64,000 bases of DNA from Gordonia humi. GTDB lineage: Bacteria > Actinomycetota > Actinomycetes > Mycobacteriales > Mycobacteriaceae. The notes below the pieces were generated by a model. That model was not told the DNA's origin, searched no databases, and was given only the letters and a program-made list of their open reading frames with translations. This document shows positions 18,387 to 27,766 of this stretch, piece by piece (position 1 is the first letter of the stretch; each line of letters begins with the position of its first letter). The stretch spans positions 1,302,001 through 1,366,000 of the forward strand of contig NZ_JACIFP010000001.1 in NCBI RefSeq assembly GCF_014197435.1, read 5' to 3'. The translations under genes and the position numbers were made by a program.

Positions 18387-19593
18387 CACGCCGACGGGAG
18401 CCGGTGAGTCCGAGGACCGCCGCGCCGAGACAGCCGAGTGCGGCGGCGCCGGCGAAGTACGGGAACACCGTCGAGGTGCCGAACGCGGAGGAGAGCGCAC
18501 CGGCGATCACCGTCGGAATCCCCATCGCGAGATAACCGAACAGGTAATACGCGCTCATCACGCGGCCGCGGGCGTCGGCGGGGGTGACTCGGTTGAGGTG
18601 ACGGAGCGATCCGCCGAACGCCAGCCCGAACGTCGCACCGAGTGCGATCGCATCGATGATGACGCACACCGTCGACCCGGAGTGCAGCGCCAGCACCGCG
18701 CCGATGAGCGAGACGATCAGCCCGATGTGCCCCGCGATGGCCGACGACCGGGGATCGAAGCGTCCGCCCACCCATTGGAAGGCGGCCGACGACGCCGTCA
18801 TCACCGCGACGACGATGCCGACGAAGATGATCGACTCGTGGCCGGTCGCGTGCTGGGTGAGCGCCGGATACAGGCTCAGGAACACGCCGAGCACCGCCCA
18901 CGCGCTCATCACGCCGATGCCGGAGAACCAGAAGTCGGCGGTGATGTCCGACGGCACCGACGGACGCTGGATGCGGATGCGGGCACCGGTCCTGGCGGCG
19001 TGAGGTTCGGCCAGCGCGAGGACGGCCACCAGCATGATCGCCACGGCCACGGCGACCACGATGTACGGGATCCGCAGCGGATTCGACGCCCACTGCGCCG
19101 CAGCGGCCGCGCCGAGGACGGTGACGGCCACGCCGAGGTTCAGCGCGATGCCGCTGAGCATGCCGTTGCGCGCCCCGCCGGCGGGGCGCACATCCAGAAG
19201 TGCGGCGCCCGCGGCGACCACGATGGCGCCGATGGCCGCGCCGTGCAGGAGGCGCGCCAGGATCAGTTCCCATTCGGCCGTCGCGATCAGGAACAGGCCG
19301 AGCCCCACGAGGATCGCGATCAGCGCGGCCACCAGGACCGGTTTGCGGCCCACCGCGTCGGAGATCGGGCCGACGGTGAGTGCCGATGCGAGTGCGCCGA
19401 CGGCGTAGACCGCGAAGACCACCGTGATCGAGACCGCCGACAGATGCCATTCCTGCTGGTAGATCGGGTACAGCGGCGACGGGAGTCCGGACACGCCGAA
19501 CGCGAGCCCCATCAGGACGAGCAGGAGACCGAACGCCCACCGCTGAGGACGCGCGGTCGCGGACTGGTGGTCTTCGACGGCGGCGGTGGCCAC
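18361..19593 (-). CDS. MFS transporter under ArsR control
   Basis: The 410-residue protein has 12 predicted membrane helices, a GPISDAVGRKPVL loop after helix 2 (MFS signature) and LPSPLYPIYQQEW in the first periplasmic loop, typical of small drug-type permeases. The C-terminus is short and basic. The GTG start has AGGAG four bases upstream. It is divergent from an ArsR-type repressor with two dyads in the shared promoter, so it is probably an efflux pump induced by that repressor's ligand. Confidence 0.87.
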   Translation of the reverse strand: MATAAVEDHQSATARPQRWAFGLLLVLMGLAFGVSGLPSPLYPIYQQEWHLSAVSITVVFAVYAVGALASALTVGPISDAVGRKPVLVAALIAILVGLGLFLIATAEWELILARLLHGAAIGAIVVAAGAALLDVRPAGGARNGMLSGIALNLGVAVTVLGAAAAAQWASNPLRIPYIVVAVAVAIMLVAVLALAEPHAARTGARIRIQRPSVPSDITADFWFSGIGVMSAWAVLGVFLSLYPALTQHATGHESIIFVGIVVAVMTASSAAFQWVGGRFDPRSSAIAGHIGLIVSLIGAVLALHSGSTVCVIIDAIALGATFGLAFGGSLRHLNRVTPADARGRVMSAYYLFGYLAMGIPTVIAGALSSAFGTSTVFPYFAGAAALGCLGAAVLGLTGSRRRVTETPVDL

Positions 19594-19625
19594 GCTGCTC
19601 CTGACTCTCGGGCGGATCGAGTATG

Positions 19626-19680
19626 TTCGACGTCTATCGAACCTTCTGAACGTATCTCACTGGTTTGATGAACATCAAAC
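19626..19680. promoter_or_regulatory. Two operator dyads in the MFS / arsR promoter
   Basis: TTCGA-cgtcta-TCGAA (19626-19641) and the perfect GTTTGATG-aa-CATCAAAC (19663-19680) sit in the 109-base divergent gap. The second is 22 bases before the regulator ATG. Their symmetry and placement fit binding of the ArsR dimer to control both directions. Confidence 0.6.
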
Positions 19681-19702
19681 GACCGTCCGTGGAGGGAAAG
19701 TC

Positions 19703-19993
19703 ATGACGCACGTCGCCGATCTGCACACGGTGCTGGCCGCGCTCGCCGAGCCGGTCCGACTCGAGATGACTCGACGGCTCTTCGTCACGGGTGAGGCCGT
19801 CGGCTGTGCGGCCCTCTACGACACGGTCACCAAGGCGACGGCGAGCCATCATTTCAAGATCCTGCGCGAGGCGGGGATCGTCGAACGCCACGCTCTCGGG
19901 CAGGGCGCGGCCTACACCCTCCGGTTCGAGGAGGTCGAGGCCGCTTACCCGGGTCTGCTTGCCGCGGTGTTGAATGCGGCGCCGACCCGCTGA
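19703..19993 (+). CDS. ArsR-family winged-helix repressor
   Basis: The 96-residue protein is essentially one winged helix-turn-helix: LAALAEPVRLEMTRRL at 10-25, then the recognition region KATASHHFKILREAGIVERH (about 44-63), which is the ArsR hallmark. I see no ELCV-type Cys metal site; the single cysteine is in GCAAL, so it may sense an organic ligand rather than a metal. GGAGGG precedes the ATG. It is divergent from the MFS gene. Confidence 0.88.
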   Translation: MTHVADLHTVLAALAEPVRLEMTRRLFVTGEAVGCAALYDTVTKATASHHFKILREAGIVERHALGQGAAYTLRFEEVEAAYPGLLAAVLNAAPTR

Positions 19994-20118
19994 ACCGCCC
20001 GCCGTCATCCGATGACCCGACGCTGGTGGCGCGCCTATTGGCGAATGATCGATAAACTCCGATAGCGTGCTAGGTGAATCGCAGGTGAAATGCCGACGAT
20101 GAGGCAGGGGCCTGTTGG

Positions 20119-21273
20119 ATGAGTACGGATGTGACGCGCGCGACCGGATCGGGTCTCGGCGATCCGTCGGATCCAGACGAGACGGCGGAGATCTCCGTCG
20201 ACGGGATCGGCGAACCGGTCGTCGTCGAAGAAGAGCGCCTTCGGGACTATACGAAGCTGCGCCGCATCCTACTGGCGGTCTGGGCCGCGTCCGTCGTGAT
20301 CTTCTTCTGGCAGACCGGCATCGCGGCCGACCGGACCAGTCTGATCTTCATCCTCGCGCTCGGCATGGCCGCGGCGACGGTGGGCCGGCGTCGGGTGATC
20401 ACCGTGTTGATCGACTGGCTCCCGTTCGTGCTCATCCTGATGCTGTACGACTCGACGCGCAACGTCGCCGTGTGGCTGGGCATGCCGACGCACTGGCACC
20501 TCGCGCCGGACGTCGACCACTGGATGTTCGGAGTCAATCCGACGGTGTGGCTGCAGTCGCACATCAAGCACGGTGAGCCGCCCTGGTGGGAGGTGATCGT
20601 CAGCGCCGTCTACATGTCGTACTTCGTCGTCCCGTACGCGACCGCCGCGATCCTGTGGGTGCGTGATCGATTCGCCTGGCGACGGTTCGCCGCCTGCTTC
20701 ATCGCCGTCAGCTTCATCGGCCTGATCGGGTACACGCTGGTCCCGGCCGCGCCGCCGTGGGCGGCCGCCAAATGCACCGCCCAGGAAGTCGCCGACTCTC
20801 CGCACGATCCGCCGTGTATGTATCAGGCGGCCGGTGTGGTCGACGGCAATCTGCTCGGGGAGGTGCAACCGGTCAACGACGACGCGAGCCCGTACGTGGA
20901 GCGGATCTCCGACCGCGGGTGGGGCGTGCTCGGCCTGGACATGGTGGTCCGGGTGGTGCAGATCGGGAAGTCCCAGTCGAATCTCGTAGCGGCGATACCG
21001 TCCTTGCACGCGGGCCTGACGATGATGCTCGCGCTGTTCATGTGGCCGCGATCGAAATGGCTCGGTAAGACGCTCTTCATGGGGTACGCCTTCGCGATGG
21101 CGTTCGCCCTGGTCTACACGGGCGAGCACTACGTCTTCGACATCATCCTGGGTTGGCTGCTCGCAGGCGCCGTCTTCACGGTGTACCGCGTCGTGGACGC
21201 GAAGTACCTGCTGCCGCGGCGCAGAGCGAAAGAAGCCGAGACGGGAGTGCCGGAGGCTCTGGCGGGGAGCTGA
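20119..21273 (+). CDS. PAP2-superfamily membrane phosphatase / inositolphosphotransferase-like
   Basis: The 384-residue integral membrane protein has about six helices after a 45-residue acidic cytoplasmic head. The PAP2 active-site pieces are visible: AAIPSLHAGLT near residue 295 (motif 2) and YTGEHYVFDIILGW near 335 with the catalytic His and Asp (motif 3). This layout matches the PAP2_3 (Aur1/Ipt1-like) group in actinobacteria, which act on phospholipid or inositol-phosphate substrates at the membrane. The exact substrate is unknown. AGGGG lies eight bases before the ATG. Confidence 0.82.
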   Translation: MSTDVTRATGSGLGDPSDPDETAEISVDGIGEPVVVEEERLRDYTKLRRILLAVWAASVVIFFWQTGIAADRTSLIFILALGMAAATVGRRRVITVLIDWLPFVLILMLYDSTRNVAVWLGMPTHWHLAPDVDHWMFGVNPTVWLQSHIKHGEPPWWEVIVSAVYMSYFVVPYATAAILWVRDRFAWRRFAACFIAVSFIGLIGYTLVPAAPPWAAAKCTAQEVADSPHDPPCMYQAAGVVDGNLLGEVQPVNDDASPYVERISDRGWGVLGLDMVVRVVQIGKSQSNLVAAIPSLHAGLTMMLALFMWPRSKWLGKTLFMGYAFAMAFALVYTGEHYVFDIILGWLLAGAVFTVYRVVDAKYLLPRRRAKEAETGVPEALAGS

Positions 21274-21309
21274 GGTCGCGGTCGTCCCACCGGAGGATCG
21301 TTCGCGATG

Positions 21310-21948
21310 TCAGCCGATCGACACTCGCAACGGTGCGCCGGTGTTCGCGACGATCTCGTCGACGCCGACACCCGGTGCGGTCTCGACCAGGTCGAGTCCG
21401 TCGTCGGTGACGTCGATGACGGCGAGGTCGGTGATGATGCGGGAGACGCACCGCTTGCCGGTCAACGGCAGGACGCATTCGGTGAGGATCTTCGGCTCGC
21501 CCTTGCGGGTGGTGTGCTCCATCATGACGATCACCCGGCGTGCGCCGTGGACGAGGTCCATGGCGCCGCCCATGCCTTTGACCATGTGGCCGGGCACCAT
21601 CCAGTTCGCGAGGTCGCCGGTGGCGCTGACCTGCATGGCGCCGAGGACGGCGACGTCGACCTGTCCGCCGCGGATCATGCCGAACGACGTCGCGGAATCG
21701 AAGTAGGAGGCGCCGGGCAGGACGGTGATCGTCTCTTTGCCCGCATTGATCACTTCGGGGTCGAGTTCGGCTTCGGTGGGGTACGGCCCCACGCCGAGGA
21801 CACCGTTCTCCGAGTGCAGGACCACCGCGATGTCGTCGGGGATGTGGTTGGGGACGAGGGTGGGCATGCCGATGCCGAGGTTGACGTACTGGCCGTCGGA
21901 CAGTTCTCGGGCGACGCGGGCCGCCATCTGGTCGCGGGTCGATGCCAT
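21310..21948 (-). CDS. scoB: 3-oxoacid CoA-transferase subunit B
   Basis: This 212-residue beta subunit carries the catalytic glutamate in SENGVLG and the family run [16 protein letters not shown] near residue 22. With subunit A it moves CoA from succinyl-CoA to a 3-oxoacid. In actinobacteria the succinyl-CoA:acetoacetate (ScoAB) and 3-oxoadipate (PcaIJ) enzymes are hard to tell apart, and no other aromatic-degradation gene is nearby, so the ketone-body role is slightly favoured. It starts two bases after the subunit A stop. Confidence 0.87.
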   Translation of the reverse strand: MASTRDQMAARVARELSDGQYVNLGIGMPTLVPNHIPDDIAVVLHSENGVLGVGPYPTEAELDPEVINAGKETITVLPGASYFDSATSFGMIRGGQVDVAVLGAMQVSATGDLANWMVPGHMVKGMGGAMDLVHGARRVIVMMEHTTRKGEPKILTECVLPLTGKRCVSRIITDLAVIDVTDDGLDLVETAPGVGVDEIVANTGAPLRVSIG

Positions 21949-21950
21949 GA

Positions 21951-22709
21951 TCAGTTCTCCTCGTCGGCGCGGACGGTGCGCTGCTCGATGCCGACCGTGA
22001 CCGGTCCGACTTCGACGATGCGTTGGACTCCGATGCCGGGTGTGTGTATGTGTTCGGGGTCGAGGTCGCCCGGTTCGACGAGGTGTTCGACCTGAGCGAT
22101 GGTGATACGGCCGGATGCGGCGGCGTTGGGGTTGAAGTTGCGGGCGCTGGCTCGGTACTGGAGGTTGCCGTGTCGGTCGCCCTTCCAGGCGTGGACGAGG
22201 GCGTAGTCGGCGACGATGCCGCGTTCGAGGACGTAGGTCACGCCGTCGAACTCCTGCGTCTGCTTGGGCGGGCTGGCGACGGCGATGCCGCCGTTGCCGT
22301 CGTAGCGGCGGGGGAGGCCGCCGTCGGCGACCTGGGTGCCGACACCCGCGGGGGTATAGAAGGCGGGGATGCCCGCGCCGCCCGCGCGGAGGCGTTCGGC
22401 GAGAGTGCCCTGCGGGGTGAGTTCGACTTCGAGCTCACCGGACAGGTATTGGCGGGCGAACTCCTTGTTCGAGCCGACGTAGCTGGAGATGGTGCGGCGG
22501 ATGCGGTGGTGTTCCAGGAGCCTGCCGAGGCCGAATCCGTCGGTGCCGCAGTTGTTGCTGATGATCTCCAACTCGGTAGCGCCCTGTTCGAGGAGGGCGT
22601 CGATGAGGATCTCGGGGATGCCGACCAGTCCGAAGCCGCCGACGGCGATGCTCGCGCCGTCGGGGATGTCGGCGACGGCGTCGGAGGGAGAAATCGCTGT
22701 CTTGTCCAT
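21951..22709 (-). CDS. scoA: 3-oxoacid CoA-transferase subunit A
   Basis: The 252-residue alpha subunit has the CoA-binding [10 protein letters not shown] near residue 24, [12 protein letters not shown], and [15 protein letters not shown] in the middle. I chose the ATG at 22709 because the frame's earlier ATG lies inside the operator region, and TACGAT stands seven bases upstream, fitting a leaderless mRNA; there is no Shine-Dalgarno site. It is the first gene of a two-gene operon with scoB. Confidence 0.87.
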   Translation of the reverse strand: MDKTAISPSDAVADIPDGASIAVGGFGLVGIPEILIDALLEQGATELEIISNNCGTDGFGLGRLLEHHRIRRTISSYVGSNKEFARQYLSGELEVELTPQGTLAERLRAGGAGIPAFYTPAGVGTQVADGGLPRRYDGNGGIAVASPPKQTQEFDGVTYVLERGIVADYALVHAWKGDRHGNLQYRASARNFNPNAAASGRITIAQVEHLVEPGDLDPEHIHTPGIGVQRIVEVGPVTVGIEQRTVRADEEN

Positions 22710-22716
22710 GGGAAGG

Positions 22717-22764
22717 ATCGTACGCTGTTGTTCGTTGAACGTACAGAAGTTCATTATACGAACA
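22717..22764 (-). promoter_or_regulatory. scoAB promoter with nested operator dyad
   Basis: The -10 hexamer TACGAT is at 22717-22722. Just upstream is a nested dyad: TGTTCGT (22729-22735) with ACGAACA (22758-22764), and inside it TGAAC (22736-22740) with GTTCA (22749-22753). It covers the -35 zone. IclR-type regulators control many such CoA-transferase operons, but no regulator gene lies next to it. Confidence 0.55.
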
Positions 22765-22850
22765 GATTCGGTGAGCCGACTCCTGATCGGGGGTCACCAC
22801 GGAGTCGTTGCCGCGTGGTCCGACACGTTCAAGGGCGTCCATCCGACGAA

Positions 22851-22885
22851 GAGAGCCCCCGCCGATTGAAACGGCGGGGGCTCTC
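22851..22885 (-). terminator. Strong hairpin terminator after fadE5
   Basis: A perfect 14-base GC-rich stem (GAGAGCCCCCGCCG) with a 7-base loop lies 33 bases past the fadE5 stop. The bases following on the minus strand are only mildly T-rich. Confidence 0.8.
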
Positions 22886-22917
22886 CTTCAGCTTCTTTCT
22901 CGGCTGGTGAGGACCGA

Positions 22918-24744
22918 TCAGAAGGCGGCTTCGTCGAGCTCCATGATGTCGTTGTCGACGTTGTTCTCGACGATGTGGCGGGTCGCGGTCAGCTGCGGCA
23001 GCATGTTCTTCGCGAAGAACGTGGCCGTCGCGACCTTGCCCTGGTAGAAGGCGACGTCGTCGCCCGATGCGCCGTTGTCGAGAGCGGCCTGCGCCACGAC
23101 GGCCTGGCGCAGCAGCAGCCAGCCGATGAGGAGGTCGCCGACGGCGAGCAGGAAGCGGACCGAGGCGGTGCCGATCAAGTACAGCTGCTTCGGGTCTTCC
23201 TGAGCGCCCATCAGCCAGCCGGTGAGCTTGGCGGCCATGGCCTGGACGTCTTCGAGCGCGGTCTTGAGCAGAGCGCGCTCGGCGTCGAAGCCCTCGCCGC
23301 CGTCGACGAACGACTGGATCTGGCCCGCGACGTGCGCCAGTGCCTGGCCCTTGTCGCGGATGATCTTGCGGAAGAAGAAGTCCTGCGCCTGGATGGCGGT
23401 GGTGCCCTCGTACAGCGAGTCGATCTTGGAGTCGCGGATGTACTGCTCGATCGGGTAGTCCTGCAGGAAGCCCGAACCGCCCAGGGTCTGCAGGGACTCG
23501 GTGAGCTTCTCGTAGGCGCGCTCGGAGCCGACGCCCTTGACGATCGGCAGCAGCAGATCGTTCACCTTGTGTGCGAGTTCGGCGTCGGCGCCCGACACGA
23601 TCTGCGCGGCGGCGGCGTCCTGGTGCGACGCGGTGTACAGGTACACCGCGCGCAGGCCCTCGGCGTAGGCCTTCTGGGTCAGAAGTGCGCGGCGCACGTC
23701 CGGGTGGTGGGTGATCGTGACGCGCGGGGCGGCCTTGTCGGTCATCTGCGTCAGGTCGGCGCCCTGCACGCGCTCCTTGGCGTACTCGAGCGCGTTCAGG
23801 TAGCCGGTCGACAGCGTCGAGATGGCCTTGGTGCCGACCATCATGCGAGCGTGCTCGATGACGTCGAACATCTGAGCGATGCCCGAGTGGACCTCGCCGA
23901 CGAGCCAGCCCTTGGCCGGGGTTCCGTGCAGGCCGAAGCTGACCTCACAGGTAGCCGAGGCCTTGATGCCCATCTTGTGCTCGACGTTCGTGACGAACGC
24001 GCCGTTGCGGTCCTGCAGTTCGCCGGTCTCGTGGTCGAAGTGGAACTTCGGGACGAAGAACAGCGACAGACCCTTGGTGCCCGGACCGGCGCCCTCGGGG
24101 CGGGCGAGCACGAGGTGGAAGATGTTCTCGGTCATGTCCTGGTCGGCGGAGGTGATGAAGCGCTTCACGCCCTCGATGTGCCAGGTGCCGTCCTCTTGAC
24201 GGATCGCCTTCGTGGTGCCGGCGCCCACATCCGAGCCCGCGTCCGGCTCGGTGAGGACCATGGTGGCGCCCCAGCCTCGCTCGGAGCAGATGGCAGCCCA
24301 CTTCTTCTGCTCATCGGTGCCGTTGTCGAAGAAGATGTTCGCGAAGCCCGAACCGGCCGCGTACATGAACACCGGCGGGTTGGCTCCGAGGATCATCTCA
24401 CCCATCGCCCAGTACAGCGAACGCGGAGCGGGCATGCCGCCGAGCCCCTCGTCGACACCGACCTTGTCCCAACCGCCTTCGACGACGGCGTTGTAGCTCT
24501 TCTTGAAGCTCTCGGGGATGGTGACGCTGTGCTCATTCGGGTCGAAGACCGGCGGGTTCCGGTCGGCGTCGGCGAACGAATCGGCGATCACGCCTTCCGA
24601 GAGCGAGCGGACCTCGCGGAGGATGTCGACCGCGGTGTCGTGATCGAGGTCGCCGAACTCTCCGGTCGCGAGAACCTTGTCGAGCTCGTACATCTCGAAG
24701 AGGTTGAAGTGCAGATCGCGGAGGTTGGACTTGTAATGGCCCAT
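22918..24744 (-). CDS. fadE5: Acyl-CoA dehydrogenase, FadE5 type
   Basis: The 608-residue flavoenzyme introduces the alpha-beta double bond in fatty acyl-CoA. It follows mycobacterial FadE5 from the N-terminal [18 protein letters not shown] to the C-terminal [11 protein letters not shown]. The FAD/substrate motif [13 protein letters not shown] lies near residue 165 and the signature [18 protein letters not shown] near 445, with the catalytic Glu in YEGTT. The extra C-terminal helical domain makes it longer than ordinary 380-residue ACADs. It stands alone with its own promoter and terminator. Confidence 0.93.
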   Translation of the reverse strand: MGHYKSNLRDLHFNLFEMYELDKVLATGEFGDLDHDTAVDILREVRSLSEGVIADSFADADRNPPVFDPNEHSVTIPESFKKSYNAVVEGGWDKVGVDEGLGGMPAPRSLYWAMGEMILGANPPVFMYAAGSGFANIFFDNGTDEQKKWAAICSERGWGATMVLTEPDAGSDVGAGTTKAIRQEDGTWHIEGVKRFITSADQDMTENIFHLVLARPEGAGPGTKGLSLFFVPKFHFDHETGELQDRNGAFVTNVEHKMGIKASATCEVSFGLHGTPAKGWLVGEVHSGIAQMFDVIEHARMMVGTKAISTLSTGYLNALEYAKERVQGADLTQMTDKAAPRVTITHHPDVRRALLTQKAYAEGLRAVYLYTASHQDAAAAQIVSGADAELAHKVNDLLLPIVKGVGSERAYEKLTESLQTLGGSGFLQDYPIEQYIRDSKIDSLYEGTTAIQAQDFFFRKIIRDKGQALAHVAGQIQSFVDGGEGFDAERALLKTALEDVQAMAAKLTGWLMGAQEDPKQLYLIGTASVRFLLAVGDLLIGWLLLRQAVVAQAALDNGASGDDVAFYQGKVATATFFAKNMLPQLTATRHIVENNVDNDIMELDEAAF

Positions 24745-24786
24745 GACGAAGATTCCTAACCGGTAAGTGAGAGGCTGACCGGCTAT

Positions 24787-24802
24787 GTTACTTGCCGGTA
24801 AC
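24787..24802 (-). promoter_or_regulatory. Dyad upstream of fadE5
   Basis: GTTAC-ttgccg-GTAAC lies 43-58 bases before the fadE5 start, within a run of related ACCGGTAA-like words. It is a reasonable TetR-type operator for a fatty-acid regulator. Confidence 0.4.
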
Positions 24803-24897
24803 TACTGAACAGGTTATCGCTCGGTGCTTGCTCTAGCAACTGCAGCGGGGTGTGGTTCCGCTAACAATTGCAAGCGGATGTTGTCGGTGTCCGCCGG

Positions 24898-25665
24898 TCA
24901 GCGGCTGCGGAGGTAGGCGAGGTCGTCGGCCACTCCGTCCGACGGGGTCTCGAGGACGCCCGGTGCGTCCGCTGTCTTCATCAATTCCACCAGCACATCC
25001 GGTGCGATGTGTCCGCTTTCGATGTTCGCGTGCCGGTCGCGGCCCGAATCGAATTCGTCGCGCGAGTTGTTGAGGTGGATCAGGTCGATGCGTCCGGTGA
25101 TCGCTTTGACGCGTTCGACCAGGCCGACGAGGTCCTCGCCGCCGGCCCAGGCATGACAGGTGTCGAGGCAGAATCCCGCCTCGTCGAAATCGCCGACCGC
25201 GTCCCACAGTCGTTCGATGGACTCCAGGGTGCGCGCCATTGCATGCGATCCGCCCGCGGTGTTCTCGATGAGGATCGGCACCCCGAAGCCGCCCTTGTCG
25301 GCCTGCCGCTCGAACAGCTTGCGCCAGTTGGCGAAGCCCTCGGCGGCCTCCTCGCCGTCGCGCAGATGCCCGCCGTGCACGACGAGGCCGATGGCTCCGA
25401 GGTCCTTCGCCGCGGCCGCCTGCTCCTGGACGGCCTTGCGCGAGGGCATCCGCAGTCGATTGTTCAGACTGGCGACATTGATCTGGTAGCTCGAGTGCAC
25501 GACGACGTCGATCGGTGCGTCGCGGATCTGGGCGGCGTGCGGATGAGCTTCCGGCTTCTTCCACTTCTGCGGGTCGGTCACGAACATCTGGAAGATGTCG
25601 ATGCCCAGCTCGTTCGCGGTGGCGACGGGGTTCTCGTCCTGACGAAGGTGTGCTCCGATGCGCAT
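24898..25665 (-). CDS. nfo: Endonuclease IV (AP endonuclease)
   Basis: The 255-residue TIM-barrel enzyme cuts DNA at abasic sites in base-excision repair. The three-zinc ligands can be followed: His in VVVHSSYQINVAS, His in LVVHGGH, Glu in LIENTAG, Asp/His in FCLDTCHAW, His in LIHLNNS, Asp-x-His in GRDRHANI, and Glu in VLETPSDG. It is slightly shorter than E. coli Nfo. TACCCT (25672-25677) stands six bases before the ATG, so the mRNA is probably leaderless. Confidence 0.93.
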   Translation of the reverse strand: MRIGAHLRQDENPVATANELGIDIFQMFVTDPQKWKKPEAHPHAAQIRDAPIDVVVHSSYQINVASLNNRLRMPSRKAVQEQAAAAKDLGAIGLVVHGGHLRDGEEAAEGFANWRKLFERQADKGGFGVPILIENTAGGSHAMARTLESIERLWDAVGDFDEAGFCLDTCHAWAGGEDLVGLVERVKAITGRIDLIHLNNSRDEFDSGRDRHANIESGHIAPDVLVELMKTADAPGVLETPSDGVADDLAYLRSR

Positions 25666-25671
25666 GGGTCC

Positions 25672-25677
25672 AGGGTA
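25672..25677 (-). promoter_or_regulatory. -10 hexamer for leaderless nfo
   Basis: TACCCT on the minus strand is six bases upstream of the nfo ATG; no ribosome site is present. Confidence 0.45.
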
Positions 25678-25756
25678 TGGGCCTGGGCCCGGCTCGACCA
25701 GCCGATGGCGACGTCCAGCGGGCAGGGCGCTCGCCGGGGCGTCGTGTCGGCCGGCG

Positions 25757-26581
25757 TCACGCCTCGGCGGACGGGCGGGTCACCTTGGTGAAGTCGATCA
25801 TGGCGCGAGTGTTGTCGACGGCCGTCACCATGCCGATGCCGTACTGGCCTTCGACGTCGAAGAGGTTCGCCGTGCCCGCCGAGACGCCGTCGTTCTCGAG
25901 ATGGTTGTCGGCCTCGACGCCCACCCGCTCGCCGACGGGCAGCCGAGTCAGGACCATCGTCAGGTCGCAGTTGATGAAGCCGATGCCGCCCTCGCCCCAA
26001 TTCGTGACGAGACTGGTGCTCTCGGCCGAGATCGCGGCGCGAGTGAACGCGGTGAGCTCCTCGTCGGGCAGCACGCGGATGGGCCGACTCCAGATGCGAC
26101 GGCGATTGCCGTTCTGGAACTCGGCCATCTCGTGGCTCCAGTCGTGCTCGTCGTCCTGCATCCACGGCAGGGCATCGTCGGGATCGTCCGCGGGCAGATC
26201 GATCCCGCTGTCCGGACGAGCCCACCGAGCACCCGGCGGATTCGAGCCCTGCCGCAGAAAGACGACGTTGCCCTGGGCCACCAGGTTCTCCTCGTCGCCG
26301 TCGAATTGGACGATGTCGACCTGAATCACCGCGATCCGTCGACCGTCGCGCAGCACCCGGGTGCGCGTGTCGGTCGGCAGCCGGCGCGCCGACTTGAACA
26401 GTTCGAGAGTGAACCGGGACGCGAGCCAGCCGTCACGGCCGTGCTCGCATTCGGCGGCCCGCGCGGCGAGTGCGCAGAGGGACGGGCCGTTCAGGGAGTC
26501 CGGACCCCAGAGACTGTAGGCGTACGGCGTCGGGACGACGCGACCGGAATCACCCGGGGTGAAGAATGACTTCTGCGGCAT
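25757..26581 (-). CDS. Acyl-CoA thioesterase-like double-hotdog protein
   Basis: The 274-residue protein resembles the thioesterase-family (TesB-like, 4HBT_3) proteins of mycolic-acid actinomycetes. The N-half runs SLNGPSLCALAARAAE then LASRFTLELFKSARRLP, the usual first hotdog helix and strand. The second half has SLVTNWGEGGIGFINCDLT and ends in strands with NHLENDGVSAGTANLFD, as in the second hotdog. The presumed reaction is hydrolysis of acyl-CoA thioesters; no biochemical detail can be inferred. It is divergent from hdeD, with 24 bases between the starts. Confidence 0.75.
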   Translation of the reverse strand: MPQKSFFTPGDSGRVVPTPYAYSLWGPDSLNGPSLCALAARAAECEHGRDGWLASRFTLELFKSARRLPTDTRTRVLRDGRRIAVIQVDIVQFDGDEENLVAQGNVVFLRQGSNPPGARWARPDSGIDLPADDPDDALPWMQDDEHDWSHEMAEFQNGNRRRIWSRPIRVLPDEELTAFTRAAISAESTSLVTNWGEGGIGFINCDLTMVLTRLPVGERVGVEADNHLENDGVSAGTANLFDVEGQYGIGMVTAVDNTRAMIDFTKVTRPSAEA

Positions 26582-26593
26582 GTGCTCCGACGT

Positions 26594-26599
26594 TACGCT
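26594..26599 (+). promoter_or_regulatory. -10 hexamer for a leaderless hdeD-like mRNA
   Basis: TACGCT is six bases before the ATG at 26606. On the other strand TAACGT, overlapping the same bases, sits eight bases before the thioesterase start, so the divergent promoters share core sequence. Confidence 0.45.
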
Positions 26600-26605
26600 T
26601 GCGGT

Positions 26606-27169
26606 ATGACCGTGAACTCAGTCCCGTCCGCTCTGCCCGACGCGGCCGTCAACGCCGTCCGCTCGTTCCTGATCGCGACGTCGATCGTCGGCATCGCGAT
26701 CGGCGTCGTGGCGCTGGTGTGGCCGGGTGCGACACTGTTGGTGTTGGCCGTCCTGTTCGGGATCTCCCTGGTCGTCATGGGTCTGGTCCGACTCTTCGTC
26801 GCCTTCGCGTCGACGGCGGCGTCGTTCGGCTCCCGCATGCTGATCGCGATCTTCGGGATCATCGTTCTGGCCGCCGGCGTCATCTCGATTCTCAACCCCG
26901 CCCAGTCGCTGACGCTGCTGGCGATCTTCATCGGTGTCGGCTGGATCTTCGCAGGCTTCCAGGACCTGCTCGGCTCGCGGATGAGCACCTACCTGATGCC
27001 GCGCTGGCTGGTGATCGTCTCCGGCGTGATCTCGGTGCTCGCCGGTATCGCGATGATCGTCCTCCCGGCGTTCGCGACCCTGGGCACCGTCATCTGGATC
27101 TCCGCGATCATGCTGATCGCGGTCAGCGTCGTGACCCTGCTGACGCTTCCGAAGAAGCGCGTCGGTTGA
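26606..27169 (+). CDS. HdeD-family membrane protein (DUF308)
   Basis: The 187-residue protein has six closely spaced hydrophobic helices arranged as repeated pairs with short glycine-rich turns, the DUF308/HdeD pattern. Examples are VGIAIGVVALVWPGATLLVL, GIIVLAAGVISILNPAQSL and GVISVLAGIAMIVLPAFA, in which a Pro ends each second helix. HdeD is linked to acid stress in E. coli; the function in actinomycetes is not established. I chose the ATG that fits the leaderless promoter rather than an in-frame ATG eight codons upstream. Confidence 0.8.
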   Translation: MTVNSVPSALPDAAVNAVRSFLIATSIVGIAIGVVALVWPGATLLVLAVLFGISLVVMGLVRLFVAFASTAASFGSRMLIAIFGIIVLAAGVISILNPAQSLTLLAIFIGVGWIFAGFQDLLGSRMSTYLMPRWLVIVSGVISVLAGIAMIVLPAFATLGTVIWISAIMLIAVSVVTLLTLPKKRVG

Positions 27170-27190
27170 GAAGCCGTCGACTCGCCTCGC

Positions 27191-27766
27191 TCACGCGGCC
27201 ACGCGACGCGGCGCGAGCGAATCGGCGGTCACCGAGGTACGTGCGCCGTCGTCATCGGTCAAGACCCGGTTCCATCGGTTGATCGCCGTCACCAGATCGG
27301 CCGCGTGACGCAGCACGACGCCGTCGACCGCCCCCGTCTCGGCGACCTCCGCGGACCGCGACGACTGCGCCGCCGCGGCGCCGAGAAGCAGATTCGCGCC
27401 CGCCGGATCGGTCTCCCACATGGCGTCGGCCGTCGTGATGCACAGGAACGCCGCCTGGCCGGCCTGATCCAGGTGGACCATCGCCCAACTCCAGTGCCGC
27501 GCGACGTCGACGGTGTCGTCGCCGCCCCGGCCATGCGTGCGGACGTACTTCGCATGCAGCTCGCTGCACAGCAAGTTCGAATCCGACCAGAGATTCAGCT
27601 CCGACATGCACCGGACGCAGTCGTGCAGGGCCGCAAGATATTTCACCGAGTACGGCCCTTCGCGGCGGGAACGGATCTCGCGGAGCACCGAGTAGTCGGC
27701 GAGTGCGTGAGAGAACTCGCCTGCGTCGTACAGGTCGTGGGCCTGGGAATTCAACTCGTCGAGCAT
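27191..27766 (-). CDS. Hypothetical helical (TPR-like) protein
   Basis: I do not recognise a named family. The 191-residue product is mostly amphipathic helices, starting MLDELNSQAHDLYDAGEFSHALADYS, a spacing reminiscent of a tetratricopeptide unit. Conserved-looking cysteine and tryptophan positions (LHDCVRCMSELNLWSD, ARHWSWAMVHLD) suggest a folded core. No signal peptide or membrane helix is present. Its start lies inside the 3' end of the upstream membrane-protein gene (16-base overlap), so the two are probably translated from one mRNA. Confidence 0.6.
   Translation of the reverse strand: MLDELNSQAHDLYDAGEFSHALADYSVLREIRSRREGPYSVKYLAALHDCVRCMSELNLWSDSNLLCSELHAKYVRTHGRGGDDTVDVARHWSWAMVHLDQAGQAAFLCITTADAMWETDPAGANLLLGAAAAQSSRSAEVAETGAVDGVVLRHAADLVTAINRWNRVLTDDDGARTSVTADSLAPRRVAA

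Noticed and set aside
19994..20118. A small gene between the ArsR and PAP2 genes
   Set aside because: No frame there has coding bias or a start with a ribosome site; it is probably the PAP2 promoter region.
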